A stretch of 64,000 nucleotides of DNA from contig NC_088645.1 in the NCBI RefSeq assembly GCF_964019385.1, positions 44,667,529 through 44,731,528 on the forward strand. Direction: 5' to 3'. The notes beneath the pieces are model-generated. The model was given only the letters and a program-made list of their open reading frames with translations, ran no database searches and had not been told where the DNA came from. The stretch comes from Sycon ciliatum. Its lineage: Eukaryota > Porifera > Calcarea > Leucosolenida > Sycettidae. Shown here one piece after another: positions 29,686-38,716 of this stretch (the first letter of the stretch is position 1; each line of letters begins with the position of its first letter). Both the position numbers and the translations under genes were made by a program.

Positions 29686-30470
29686 CTATCGGGCTACGCC
29701 GCTCCCAGAAGCGGGAGACAACGACAAGAAGAGAGAAGAGAAGAGAGAGAAATCGCAAAGTAAACAATATTTGGCATGGCGTTGCAAGTCCTGTGGCCTT
29801 GAGAACCGTCTTTCGCAATGCTCGCATTCATGACGGCAGTTGTTCCTGGCTGCACGTGACATCCGTTTCGCACGGTCACAGTGATGACGCCTCAAACCAG
29901 AACGAGAGCGGAAAGAGCGGCGACAAACATCACATCGAAAAGAGTCAGATTCATGGCGAATAGATACAGTGGGGACATCCGTGGACACAGGACAGCGATG
30001 CACAGCCAGTCCTCCAGCGCTCCTCAACCACCGCATGCACTTCATACATTGCCTGGCACCCTTCTGTTGTGACACAGGCAACTTCCGCTGAGCAATGCAC
30101 TTGTGTCGGGCCATGTCGTTACGGCGGCGGAAGTCTCTGGCACACAGCAAGCAGCGCAAAGGTGGCGAATCATCTGTGTGCGGTGGTGGCTCAGCAAGGA
30201 ACATCCTCCAGTTCTGCCGGTCTTGCGCATTCTGAAACCAGGAATCCACGCCAGCTGCCTTCATGTCTCTCTGGACAACGTCTTTCCAGCGCCGCCGGGG
30301 ACCACAAGGAGGGCGACGACCACTCAACCTTCCAAACAAAATCTGGAGCACGGTCTGCAGGCATGCGCGCGACGTGCCCGAGCCATTCCAACCGCCGACG
30401 CCGAACAAGGTCTGACACCGGTGTAGTGTCACCCCAGCGCGCACGGAGCTTTTTGTATACGCCAACTAGT
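29686..30470 (-). pseudogene. LINE C-terminus with four zinc-finger-like motifs
   Basis: The upstream frame (30191-30565) has VRRRRLEWLGHVARMP, a conserved post-RT LINE segment. After a frameshift near 30340 the frame 29686-30465 continues with RRWKDVVQRDM and then four Cys/His modules. Three have the spacing C-x2-C-x12-H-x-C (CLLC, CMKC and CDVC modules) and the last has a longer H-x3-C. Phe and Leu stand where C2H2 fingers have them. These probably bind nucleic acid during target-primed insertion. The frameshift makes this copy dead. Confidence 0.7.
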
Positions 30471-31383
30471 AGAGAAGTTTTATGAGCATCGTCAGAAGGG
30501 CTGCCTCGTTTTCGTGGATTTACGAAAAGCGTATGATTCCGTGCCGTGCCCTGCTCTCGCTGCATGCCTTCTCAAGCTGGGCGTACCTGAGGAACTCACA
30601 GAGCTAATCCTGCAGTTCCATTGCGGCATGGAAGCAGAGGTGCGTGTTGGTGCTGAAGTCAGTGGCTCGTTTCCTGTTGAAAATGGTTTGCGCCAGGGAT
30701 GCACCATGGCTCCGGTTTTGTTCAATATCTTCCTTGGTGTTGTTATGATGTGCTGGAGAGATGCGATGCGTCAGGCCAGCACTGATTCTGGTATATCACT
30801 GTCCTACAACATCAATGGTCAGCTTTACTCCCGTGCTAAGGGTACCCTTCAAGTGCAACTCCACGACTTTGAATTTGCAGATGATGCCGTTTTGTTGTCA
30901 ATGAGTCGGGCTAAGGCTGAGCAGTCGCTTCAGACTTTTCATCGTGTTGCATCCTCGTTTGGTTTGTCCGTCAGTTCGTCGAAAACACAATTCATGGTAG
31001 TTGGTGTTGGTATTTCCCCGGAGGACAGGATGCCGATGGACATGGGTGGCGACAGCATTTCGTATGTTGAATCGTTTGTGTACTTGGGCTCCCTCATCAC
31101 GCCAGACACCCGATCCTCACCTGACATCCAGCGACGGATTGCCAATGCGGCAAAGGCGTTTGGCTGCCTCCTACCAGTGTTCCAGGATACCAGCTTGACG
31201 GTGGCAACAAAGCGTCATTTGTACACAGCCTGTGTTCTGTCGGTTTTACTCTACGGTGCTGAGTCATGGGCTCCGCTTCGGCACGACTTGGATCTGCTGG
31301 ACAACTTTCACCACCGGTGCATTCGCTCCATCTTTTGTGTATCTCGGCGTCAGCAATGGGAGGAGAAAATCTCATCGGCAACT
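30470..31383 (+). pseudogene. LINE reverse transcriptase fragment (inverted 5' part)
   Basis: The frame shows VDLRKAYDSVP, NGLRQGCTMAPVLFN, catalytic FADD (in FEFADDAVLLS), a YLGSLITPD segment and LLYGAESWAPLRHDLDLLDNF. It is the central RT of a non-LTR element, truncated on both sides. The N-terminal endonuclease is absent and the frame runs on into CA repeat. Confidence 0.85.
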
Positions 31384-31395
31384 CACACACACACA

Positions 31396-31478
<83 letters not shown>

Positions 31479-31635
31479 AAACACACACACAAATTGGCAG
31501 CGGGACTACCAGCTAGATTCACGCGACCTTGCGGACAAAGTTACGGAGGTAGAACTTGTTTTCATGACGACACTTGGACACAAGTATTTCTGTATCATTA
31601 TTTTATCTCTTTTCAAACAATCCACAAGTCAAGAA
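31384..31635. repeat. CA microsatellite and Z core
   Basis: A CA run to about 31492, then sequence matching 13873-14010 of Z copy 1. Confidence 0.85.
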
Positions 31636-32195
31636 CTGCGGCGCATGGGGGCTCACGGCAGCACAAGCAGAATCGCTTAACGTTTTCCACCGGAAGCAGC
31701 TCCGACGGCTCATTGGCATAGTCTACCCAGCCAGGATATCAAATACTGAGCTGTATGAGAGGTGCAACACGGAACCACTATCTGACATCGTGGACAGGAG
31801 AAGATGGCAGCTAACCGGCCATATTCTCCGTATGGACAGGGATGCGCCGCCATGGATCGCGCTGACGGGCTATTTTGCGGGAGATGCCAAGGCTGGGCGT
31901 GGACGTCCAAGGACATCCATTGCGACGCGCATCACAAGCGACTTACAGAGGAGGAACATCGACTTGAAGCGCAGCAGTCAGCTGGGGAATGTGAGGGCCA
32001 TCGCTCTGGACAAGCCTACATGGAGAAATCTGGCCGACAATCCATGATCTGGCGTCACAGGTCATCAGTGCGCCGTGTTAATAATTACCTTGACAATGGA
32101 ATTTGATCATAGGAGATAGGACAGAAGCGGAACGTATAATTATACCCACATAATTATATTATTACGCGTGCTGTGGTATTATTATTATTATTATT
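31636..32195 (+). mobile_element. 5'-truncated LINE fragment with target duplication
   Basis: Flanked by ACAAGTCAAGAA (31624-31635) and ACAAGCCAAGAA (32196-32207), a 12-bp duplication with one change, at a place that is continuous in Z copy 1. The coding part (to about 32047) shows LNVFHRKQLRRLIGI and RRWQLTGHILRMDRD, the post-RT region of a second LINE family. The 3' end is an (ATT)n tail. Confidence 0.8.
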
Positions 32196-32283
32196 ACAAG
32201 CCAAGAAGAGATGCGTAGACGGAAGAACCGTACTCTTGATGATACTGATTTGCCAGTTCAAGAACATCTCGTCAGACATACAT

Positions 32284-33527
32284 GAGCCCCGGCCAGCGAA
32301 AACCAGCACTTGTGTACTTGATATCAATCATCAAAATGTGACGTCAAAGTTTGGGACGCGCAGTGAGCTTGCTTTTGAAGATTCTTTTTCGATCGAGTGG
32401 GTGTCTTGGTTGTCAAAGGAGTTTCAAGTTTCTTCAAATGAGTCTGGTCAATAGATTTTAGTGCTAGGTGAGAGCTCGTCAAACGGAGATTGAGTTTAGA
32501 CACAGCGATGGCGACAGGTGTCGCGACAAGGACTTAGGTCCAGAGTTGTCAGCGTGAGACTCCCTGTACGAAGCGGCGCTGAAAGTTAGTTCGCGATCGG
32601 AATTATTTCTTTGGTGGCGATCTCGCTGAGTTTGTCCAGCAGTGGCGAGTCTCATATTCATAGCAACGAAGAGCCCTCATAAAATCGACACTGGATACTG
32701 GTGGCGACGATAGTCAGTGCTGGAGTAATAGCGACTGCGAGAAGCTGAATGTCGACCCGCTGAGCGATCCGTATTTCTACATCGACAACAATGATGTTCC
32801 AGACACTGATGGAGGGCTTCTCACGGCGCAAAACAGAGCGTAGTATTATTAGTACAGTACTCTACCTTGCCAGACGACGCCAAGCTGGCTGCTGCCTGTG
32901 CTGAGAAAGGGGATTCCTAAAAAGTCAAACCGGCTGAATGCTTTGGGGCAACATCTTCACGTGCTACAAAACGCGAGTATTCGCTCATATCATCGAAATA
33001 CAATTATGCTGAAATCATGGTCTTAGTGAAAGTGTGCAAGGGAGTGGATGTCAGTGGTATTGGTCAGTACATCTATCAGTATGGCAAGCTTTGGGACAAC
33101 GCTCAAACTGCCAGCACAGAGGTCCCTGAACACAATTTGGAAGACCAGCCACCAATCATCGTTTTGCACTCTGGTGTTGTAAAGAAGGTAGCGGTGTATA
33201 CGGAATATCGTCACACTTCTGAACTACTCATGCCTGCAGCACCAAGAGGGCAAGCCTGACTTGCATTCTATTTACTTACATGTACCTGTTCCACATCACA
33301 ATCAGAAACTGTAGGATCAACTTGCATGGAGTCACTGGGCATGGATGCTGCGCCAACTGTACCGAATTTTGACCTGTGTGACTTCAAACTCTATTTTCCA
33401 AGCTTTGGCTTATCAGATTGTCACCAAACTTGATAACTTGAATGATTATTAGTGTAGAATCAATTTCGAGCGAAAAAATTTTTTTTGAAAAAATTACACA
33501 TGTTCAGGTTTCTGCTGGCTGGGGCTC
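32284..33527. mobile_element. 1.24-kb TIR element with ACAT duplication
   Basis: The ends are GAGCCCCGGCCAGC and GCTGGCTGGGGCTC, imperfect inverted repeats. ACAT flanks both sides (32280-32283 and 33528-33531), and the empty site is seen in Z copy 1 near 14157. No transposase is recognisable. Non-autonomous. Confidence 0.75.
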
Positions 33528-33934
33528 ACATATTGATACATGTCTGGTGCACACTCGCTAACAAGCAGGCATTGCAGGGTACATTCGCACCAGCAATCAC
33601 AAGAAGTTGTAGTGAGTGAATATTTCTATAAAGTTAATAAGTACGAAGTAGTGGTTGCGACTTCGGCGATGATTTTGTAAGAAAGGTTTGCTCCCCACAC
33701 CGGAGCTCGCGCTATTCCGCCGACTTTACTTGACACTTGACTGACTCACGACTGCCATCCAGAGCACACGAGAAGTCCATCGAACCTTCGACTCGGCAAA
33801 CCTGCAAGAAAGCACCACTCCCTGCTCAATACAAAAAAAATGTAATGGAAAAATGAAGGTGTGGAGGATCGCCCAAAAACACTGACACAGCAGTACAGAG
33901 ACAGTAAACGGTACACAGTACTCGTATGCATGTA

Positions 33935-34426
33935 CAGTCAGACCTCGCTTAACCGCACACATCTGTTTTCCACAAAAATATCCGGATAGGCGAGATAACC
34001 GGATAACTGAACACACATACTGTATAAGCATGTGGCATGTCAAAAGCAGTGACATCGTACATACATGCAGACAGGTCCTATGCAGTACAACTAGCGTGCC
34101 CAGTATGTAAAACAAGTGAGGAAAATGACAAGTGCATGCAACTGAGTGCTGTCCGCATACACCCAGCAGGTCAAGGACCTCATTTGCTTGTACAACTCCC
34201 TGATACTAGCTTCTGCAAGCGCTAGCCAGCCACATGCAACCGGATACGACGAAGCTTTTTGCACACATTTTAACCAGTTTGTACACAAAATCATGCACCG
34301 GTATGCGGATCGCGAGGTCCGGTTATGTTGTATGCATGACATATGCTGCACATCAGTAACCAGCGATTTTCTTCCGGATGGCGAGGGATCCGGATAAACG
34401 AGGACCGGATAAACGAGGTCTGACTG
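33935..34426. mobile_element. 492-bp pogo/Tigger-like MITE
   Basis: The inverted ends start CAGTCAGACCTCG, typical of the pogo branch of Tc1/mariner, with TA on both sides. Z copy 1 lacks it. Only short open frames are present. Confidence 0.8.
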
Positions 34427-35608
34427 TACTTATAATACACGTTATAGCAGCACAACGAGAAAGACCATGTACATGTACCATAATGTTACATCAATAAATT
34501 TTACAGAGTTATTTTGGGAGTACTTCTTTTGAAGTAGGAATGAAGATGTGTTCGAAGCAGTAAACTGCGTAAGCAATACGTTGAGCCACAATAGTGAAAC
34601 ACAGTTTCCTGCAGTCAAAACAAGACACTCACACTTCTCTGGTCTATTGTAGTTCGCCATTCTTATCGCTAACATGACTTGGTTTAATTTCTTACGATTG
34701 TTCTTGAGAATGGATCAATGATGTATTGAATAGATGTCTTCCCTGAACGACTTCAACTGAGAGGCACTACCCAGTTTCAGTTTCAACAAGCTGGACAATG
34801 TTTTTCTGTGGAGTCTTCCACAAGAAAGACAGAGCTACACACACGAAGGTGCTTGATGTACTCAGTACCTTCTTGGAGATGAACATATTTTCTTTTCCAT
34901 CTTCATTATATTTTCGTCTCTGCATCGTCAACGATGTCCACTTCTGACTCCGTAATCTTGTCACCCATCCTCTCCAAAAACACAAAGCGAGTGCTGCTTG
35001 TATGGTGGATCAGTTGAAATCAGTCTCCGTTCTAGCAAGATCGGCATGCAAAAAAATACTTGACTGAAAACGTTCCGAAATAGCTTTTCTGAACGACGAA
35101 GTTTGTTCTTCAAAATTAATAATGATGAATAGCACAATCTACTAGCCAGAACGTCCTCTCAAAAGATGTCCTATCTGAAACCTGCAAGATTTTCGACCCC
35201 CATTCGTTTTGGAGATTAGCCCACACACACCAGACTCGAGCTACAAGTAAACTACGTGGAGATCGAGAGTTGATCGAAATCTTTCTTGCTCACTTCTGAA
35301 ACCTGTGAAGGAAAAAAGTATGCTGATCGCGTGAATGCCCACAGTTGAGTCGTAATATTTTGACGTGGACCCTGTGACCGTTCACAGAGAAAGTCGCGGC
35401 TGTTTGTGACCGGTCATCGGGCTTCAAACTGGTGTGTGACTTTATGACTGCTCTTCGGGGATTTGTGACTGTTTGATTGGTCACGGGGATCATGATCGGT
35501 CATCGAGACGTGACTGCTCACTGAGTCCTACATATAACCCCGCTCTGTCTTAGGACATTGAGCACTTTTTTGCCGACGCAAGAAATACTTCTATTGTTCT
35601 ATATATAT

Positions 35609-35966
35609 AAAAGGATCAAGCAGCATATCCCAGAAAAGCTGTACAAGAAGCCGCCTTAAAAACGTGTGGCAACAGGTGATAGCGCCATCACAAAGCATTT
35701 GCAGGCGCAACCTGAATGCATCCCGCAGGAACGCAACAGCAGCTTCAGTGTCATCACACCAGCCCGGAACAGCGCGCACCGATTCACACTGGAGGCGCTG
35801 TACATTCGCAGTTTGAGGCCAGAGCTGTGTAGACAAAAGAAGCACATCAAGGTGCTGCGGCTGTTCAAGCTGCAACCGGACAGACAACTTTATCACGTGT
35901 TTGTTCCGGTACTGCATTCCCTTCATGTGTTGTTTCACGCATTTTTCCACTGCTCCATACATTCTT
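35609..35966 (+). pseudogene. PLE-1 C-terminal fragment with premature stop
   Basis: The GIY-YIG end and C-terminal tail (AITKHLQAQPEC, CRQKKHIK) with part of the 3' UTR. A TAA interrupts the frame near 35656. The normal stop codon has changed to AGA, so the frame runs on into the 3' UTR. Confidence 0.75.
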
Positions 35967-36254
35967 GTTGTTGTTTTCGTTATTTGAATTCGCTAAAACC
36001 AAACGGACAGAACTGTCCAGTGACAAGGGAGCGAATGATGAGCGTCATAATCACTATGCATCAAAACATCTCAGGACAAAATGAGACAGACTATATTAAG
36101 GGAGGGTCTGCACAACACTTGTACATAAAGGGGAGTACGAGAACAAAGGCGCGGCAGGAGTCGAAGGAAGAAAGCAATCAACGCCGGAGATATTTTTGTC
36201 CACCAAAAACAGAGAGAGAGAGAGATAGAGAGATAGAGAGAGAGAGATCCAAGA

Positions 36255-36308
<54 letters not shown>

Positions 36309-36440
36309 CAGAGAGACTAACAAATGAGGGCTGAGACCTCTACAACAGGGCTTTACGTCTGAAAACAACTGCACGAATTAACAAGCAAGTTGTCAGAGAA
36401 CAAGGAGAGAGACGGGCAGGCAGGCCAGCAGGCAGGCATA
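35967..36440. repeat. Unassigned sequence with GA microsatellite
   Basis: A GA-rich tract at about 36210-36320. No gene is seen. Confidence 0.7.
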
Positions 36441-37159
36441 TAATGAAAATATGGCGATAGTGATCCGTCTGACCTCAAGGGTTCATGCTGTGTGGAACAG
36501 CAGCAGTGCGAAATTGGGCCGGGTGCGGTATGGCCCGCACCTCGCTGGGCAACACATTCCAGAGCCTAGCTCCTTGGAACGCGAGACAACCCTTACCCAG
36601 CTCAGTGCGGGTTGGCGGTGGTCTTAGACCCATAGATAATTGCAGCCGAGTAGGAGCGCCACTGGTTGGTAGCAACAGCACTTGCAGTGTGGGCCTAGCA
36701 CGGGAGTAGCGGCAGCGCCAAACCAGGAAGATGAGCTTCTGGATGAAGAGCTCCCGGACACGGTAGGCGCCGAGTTGGACTAGCAGGTTTCTGGCAGAGG
36801 TGCGCGGCGAGCATCCGTACACAGCTCGAGCCGCACGATTCTGCAGAACTTGGAGACGGTCTAGGTGCTTACCCGCCAGCGATGCTGAGAAGGCATTGGA
36901 GCCATATGAGAAATCAGGCATTATCACAGACTTGAAGTACTGGATGCAGCTTTGCATGCTGAGGCAGCGGCGCATCCGCCACAGCACACCGACTTTCTTG
37001 TTGAGGCGGGCAACGCACCTATCCATCTGGGCGTTCCAAGACATGGCGCTGTCAATGTGAACTCCGAGGTAGCGAGCAGAAGAGACAGATGGCAGCTTAG
37101 TCGCATGACACCATACGTCCAGTTCAGTTTGCGCTTCTAGCTTCCCAGCCGGTACTACC
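36440..37159 (-). pseudogene. LINE 3' half (downstream of Gypsy-2)
   Basis: The minus-strand frame 36475-37044 and its upstream extension show ARYLGVHIDSAMSW, a KKVGVLWRMRR stretch and LQNRAARAVYG, the post-RT region of a CR1/jockey-like LINE. The frame continues across the Gypsy-2 insertion into 41682-42094. Flanking CTACC duplications prove the split. Confidence 0.8.
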
Positions 37160-37293
37160 TGTGGTAGTAGATACTATGTAGGTGTCACCTTTAGTACCCT
37201 GGTGTTAGTTATGTCACAATATGTACCTCGCACCTATTTACCTTATATTCGGTCTCTCTAGTATGTAACAGCAGTTCAGTCTTCAGGACAACA
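37160..37293 (+). repeat. Gypsy-2 5' LTR
   Basis: 134 bp, unusually short for a Gypsy LTR. Confidence 0.92.
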
Positions 37294-37321
37294 TTGGCGC
37301 AGTGAACAAGCAGGACTCAAG

Positions 37322-38668
37322 ATGGCAAGTTCTCTCGGCAGAGCCCCAAGTTCCTTTCAAGTCTTTGAGGACACGAACCAAGCTGAGGAATTCGCCTTGT
37401 GGTTGGAAGACTTCGAAGCCTACCTTGACCTACAGAAGATCGACGCAGCCGCGCAGAAGAGGAAACTGCTGCTGAATATTGGCGGAATCGACCTCCGGCG
37501 GATCACCAAAGGCTTGGTTGTGACCACAGCTGAGGCAGAAGGGGATGTCCCACCTGACACGTACACTCCTCTGAAAACGGCCTTGGAGAAGTATTTCAAG
37601 CCTTCCATCAACCTGACAGCAGAACGGCACAGGTTTAGAGGTCGGAAGCAGAGGAATGGGGAGACTGTGACAGCCTATTTGTCAGCCCTTTGGGCTATGG
37701 CACAACAATGCAGCTTCGACAGCACCGATGTGGACACAATCGTGAATGGAGTCATCAGAGACCAGTTCATTGAAGGACTGCAGTCATCAGCTATAAGACG
37801 AGAACTCCTAGCGACCGCAGATCTGACGCTAACTGCGGCATCGGCAAAGGCAGTAGGAATGGAAGCATCTATACTGGACTCGCTACTGTACGAGCAGCCA
37901 GTAGCACCGACTCCGCAGCCGCTATCATCATCATCGACACCAATGGTAAACAGAGTCATGTCAGGAGAGGAGTCCAGGAAAGTGGCAGGAGCCTCGGCAC
38001 AACCTCCTCGACATAAAAGGCGGAAAGGACCGTGCAAGTATTGTGGGGGAGAACATACCCCGGGAAGATCCTTTTGCCCGGCAGGCCGGACTAGATGCCG
38101 GCACTGTGGGATAGTGGGCCACTTTCCTCAGGTCTGCCTCCGGAAAGACAGACTCAGCAATAAAATAGAGGAAGATACATTGGTGGTCGAAGACGAATTC
38201 GAAGAGGCTTATACCATGGAGCCTGCGGCAACGCTACGCGCAGCTCATGACCCCCGCTATTGGGTCGATGTGCGGGTTGATGGTAAGATAGTACACGGTC
38301 TGTTAGACACGGGTGCCACACGGACAATAATGCCCTGCACGGTCGTCCAGCCAGAGGAATTACCGGACAGACGACTCCGTGGATACGGTGGCCAGGAAGT
38401 CCACACACTTGGTACGGCGACCGCAACGTTTGAAGCAAATGGCAGATTGATAGCTTGTCGGTGCTTTGTGGTCTCACCCGGGAAATGTCCCCTCTTCGGA
38501 CAGGACGTCATTCAGCAGTTACAATTGGTCACTGTCACCGTTGATGAGCCAGACATCAACACAGTGACTATGCCGCCGGTAGACATTGCCGACATCAACA
38601 CAGTGACTATGCGGCCGGTAGACATCGCCGTGGACCCAAACGCCGTGCCCGTGGCGTCTGCATGCTGA
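37322..38668 (+). CDS. Gypsy-2 Gag and protease
   Basis: 448 residues. Residues 20-200 form a retrotransposon Gag domain (FALWLEDFEAYL at 24-35, LEKYFKP, FRGRKQRNGETVTAYLSAL). Two Cys/His knuckles follow: CKYC (238) with a distant C252, and the canonical CRHCGIVGHFPQVC (259-272). The aspartic protease has LLDTGATRTIMP with DTG at 329-331. Near the end a 13-residue DINTVTM.PVDIA unit is repeated twice in tandem. The frame ends at TGA 38666, in the same frame as Pol, so the two are separated by one codon only. Confidence 0.93.
   Translation: MASSLGRAPSSFQVFEDTNQAEEFALWLEDFEAYLDLQKIDAAAQKRKLLLNIGGIDLRRITKGLVVTTAEAEGDVPPDTYTPLKTALEKYFKPSINLTAERHRFRGRKQRNGETVTAYLSALWAMAQQCSFDSTDVDTIVNGVIRDQFIEGLQSSAIRRELLATADLTLTAASAKAVGMEASILDSLLYEQPVAPTPQPLSSSSTPMVNRVMSGEESRKVAGASAQPPRHKRRKGPCKYCGGEHTPGRSFCPAGRTRCRHCGIVGHFPQVCLRKDRLSNKIEEDTLVVEDEFEEAYTMEPAATLRAAHDPRYWVDVRVDGKIVHGLLDTGATRTIMPCTVVQPEELPDRRLRGYGGQEVHTLGTATATFEANGRLIACRCFVVSPGKCPLFGQDVIQQLQLVTVTVDEPDINTVTMPPVDIADINTVTMRPVDIAVDPNAVPVASAC
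38666..38668 (+). other. In-frame TGA between Gag-protease and Pol
   Basis: The context is TGC TGA CGA, and the frame continues open on both sides. It may be a recent CGA-to-TGA change at a CpG, or a readthrough stop. I favour mutation, because the RT start is otherwise directly continuous. Confidence 0.7.
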
Positions 38669-38716
38669 CGACATGCTTTCAGCATCCGCGAGGAGGTCAA
38701 GGCAGAACTAAGTCGA

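Larger units (their letters stand above)
29657..31383 (-). mobile_element. LINE insertion with 5' inversion (twin priming)
   Basis: The 3' portion lies on the minus strand (29657-30470) and ends in a (TAG)n tail. The 5' portion lies on the plus strand (30470-31383). The plus part ends at RRQQWEEKISSA and the minus part begins at KLRARWGDTTP, segments that would be next to each other in a LINE protein. This is the order expected when the upstream half of a new copy is inverted during insertion. The host site is the CA microsatellite of Z. Confidence 0.75.
27798..35532. mobile_element. Z element, copy 2, swollen by nested insertions
   Basis: It has the same TGTAGGACTCAGTGA inverted ends and TATA flanks (27794-27797 and 35533-35536) as copy 1. 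Segments matching copy 1 are about 27798-28046, 29036-29656, 31384-31635, 32196-32283, 33528-33640, 33850-33934 and 34427-35532. Between them lie at least five later insertions, annotated separately. Stripping these brings it close to the 2.77 kb of copy 1. No transposase frame is seen. Confidence 0.88.
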
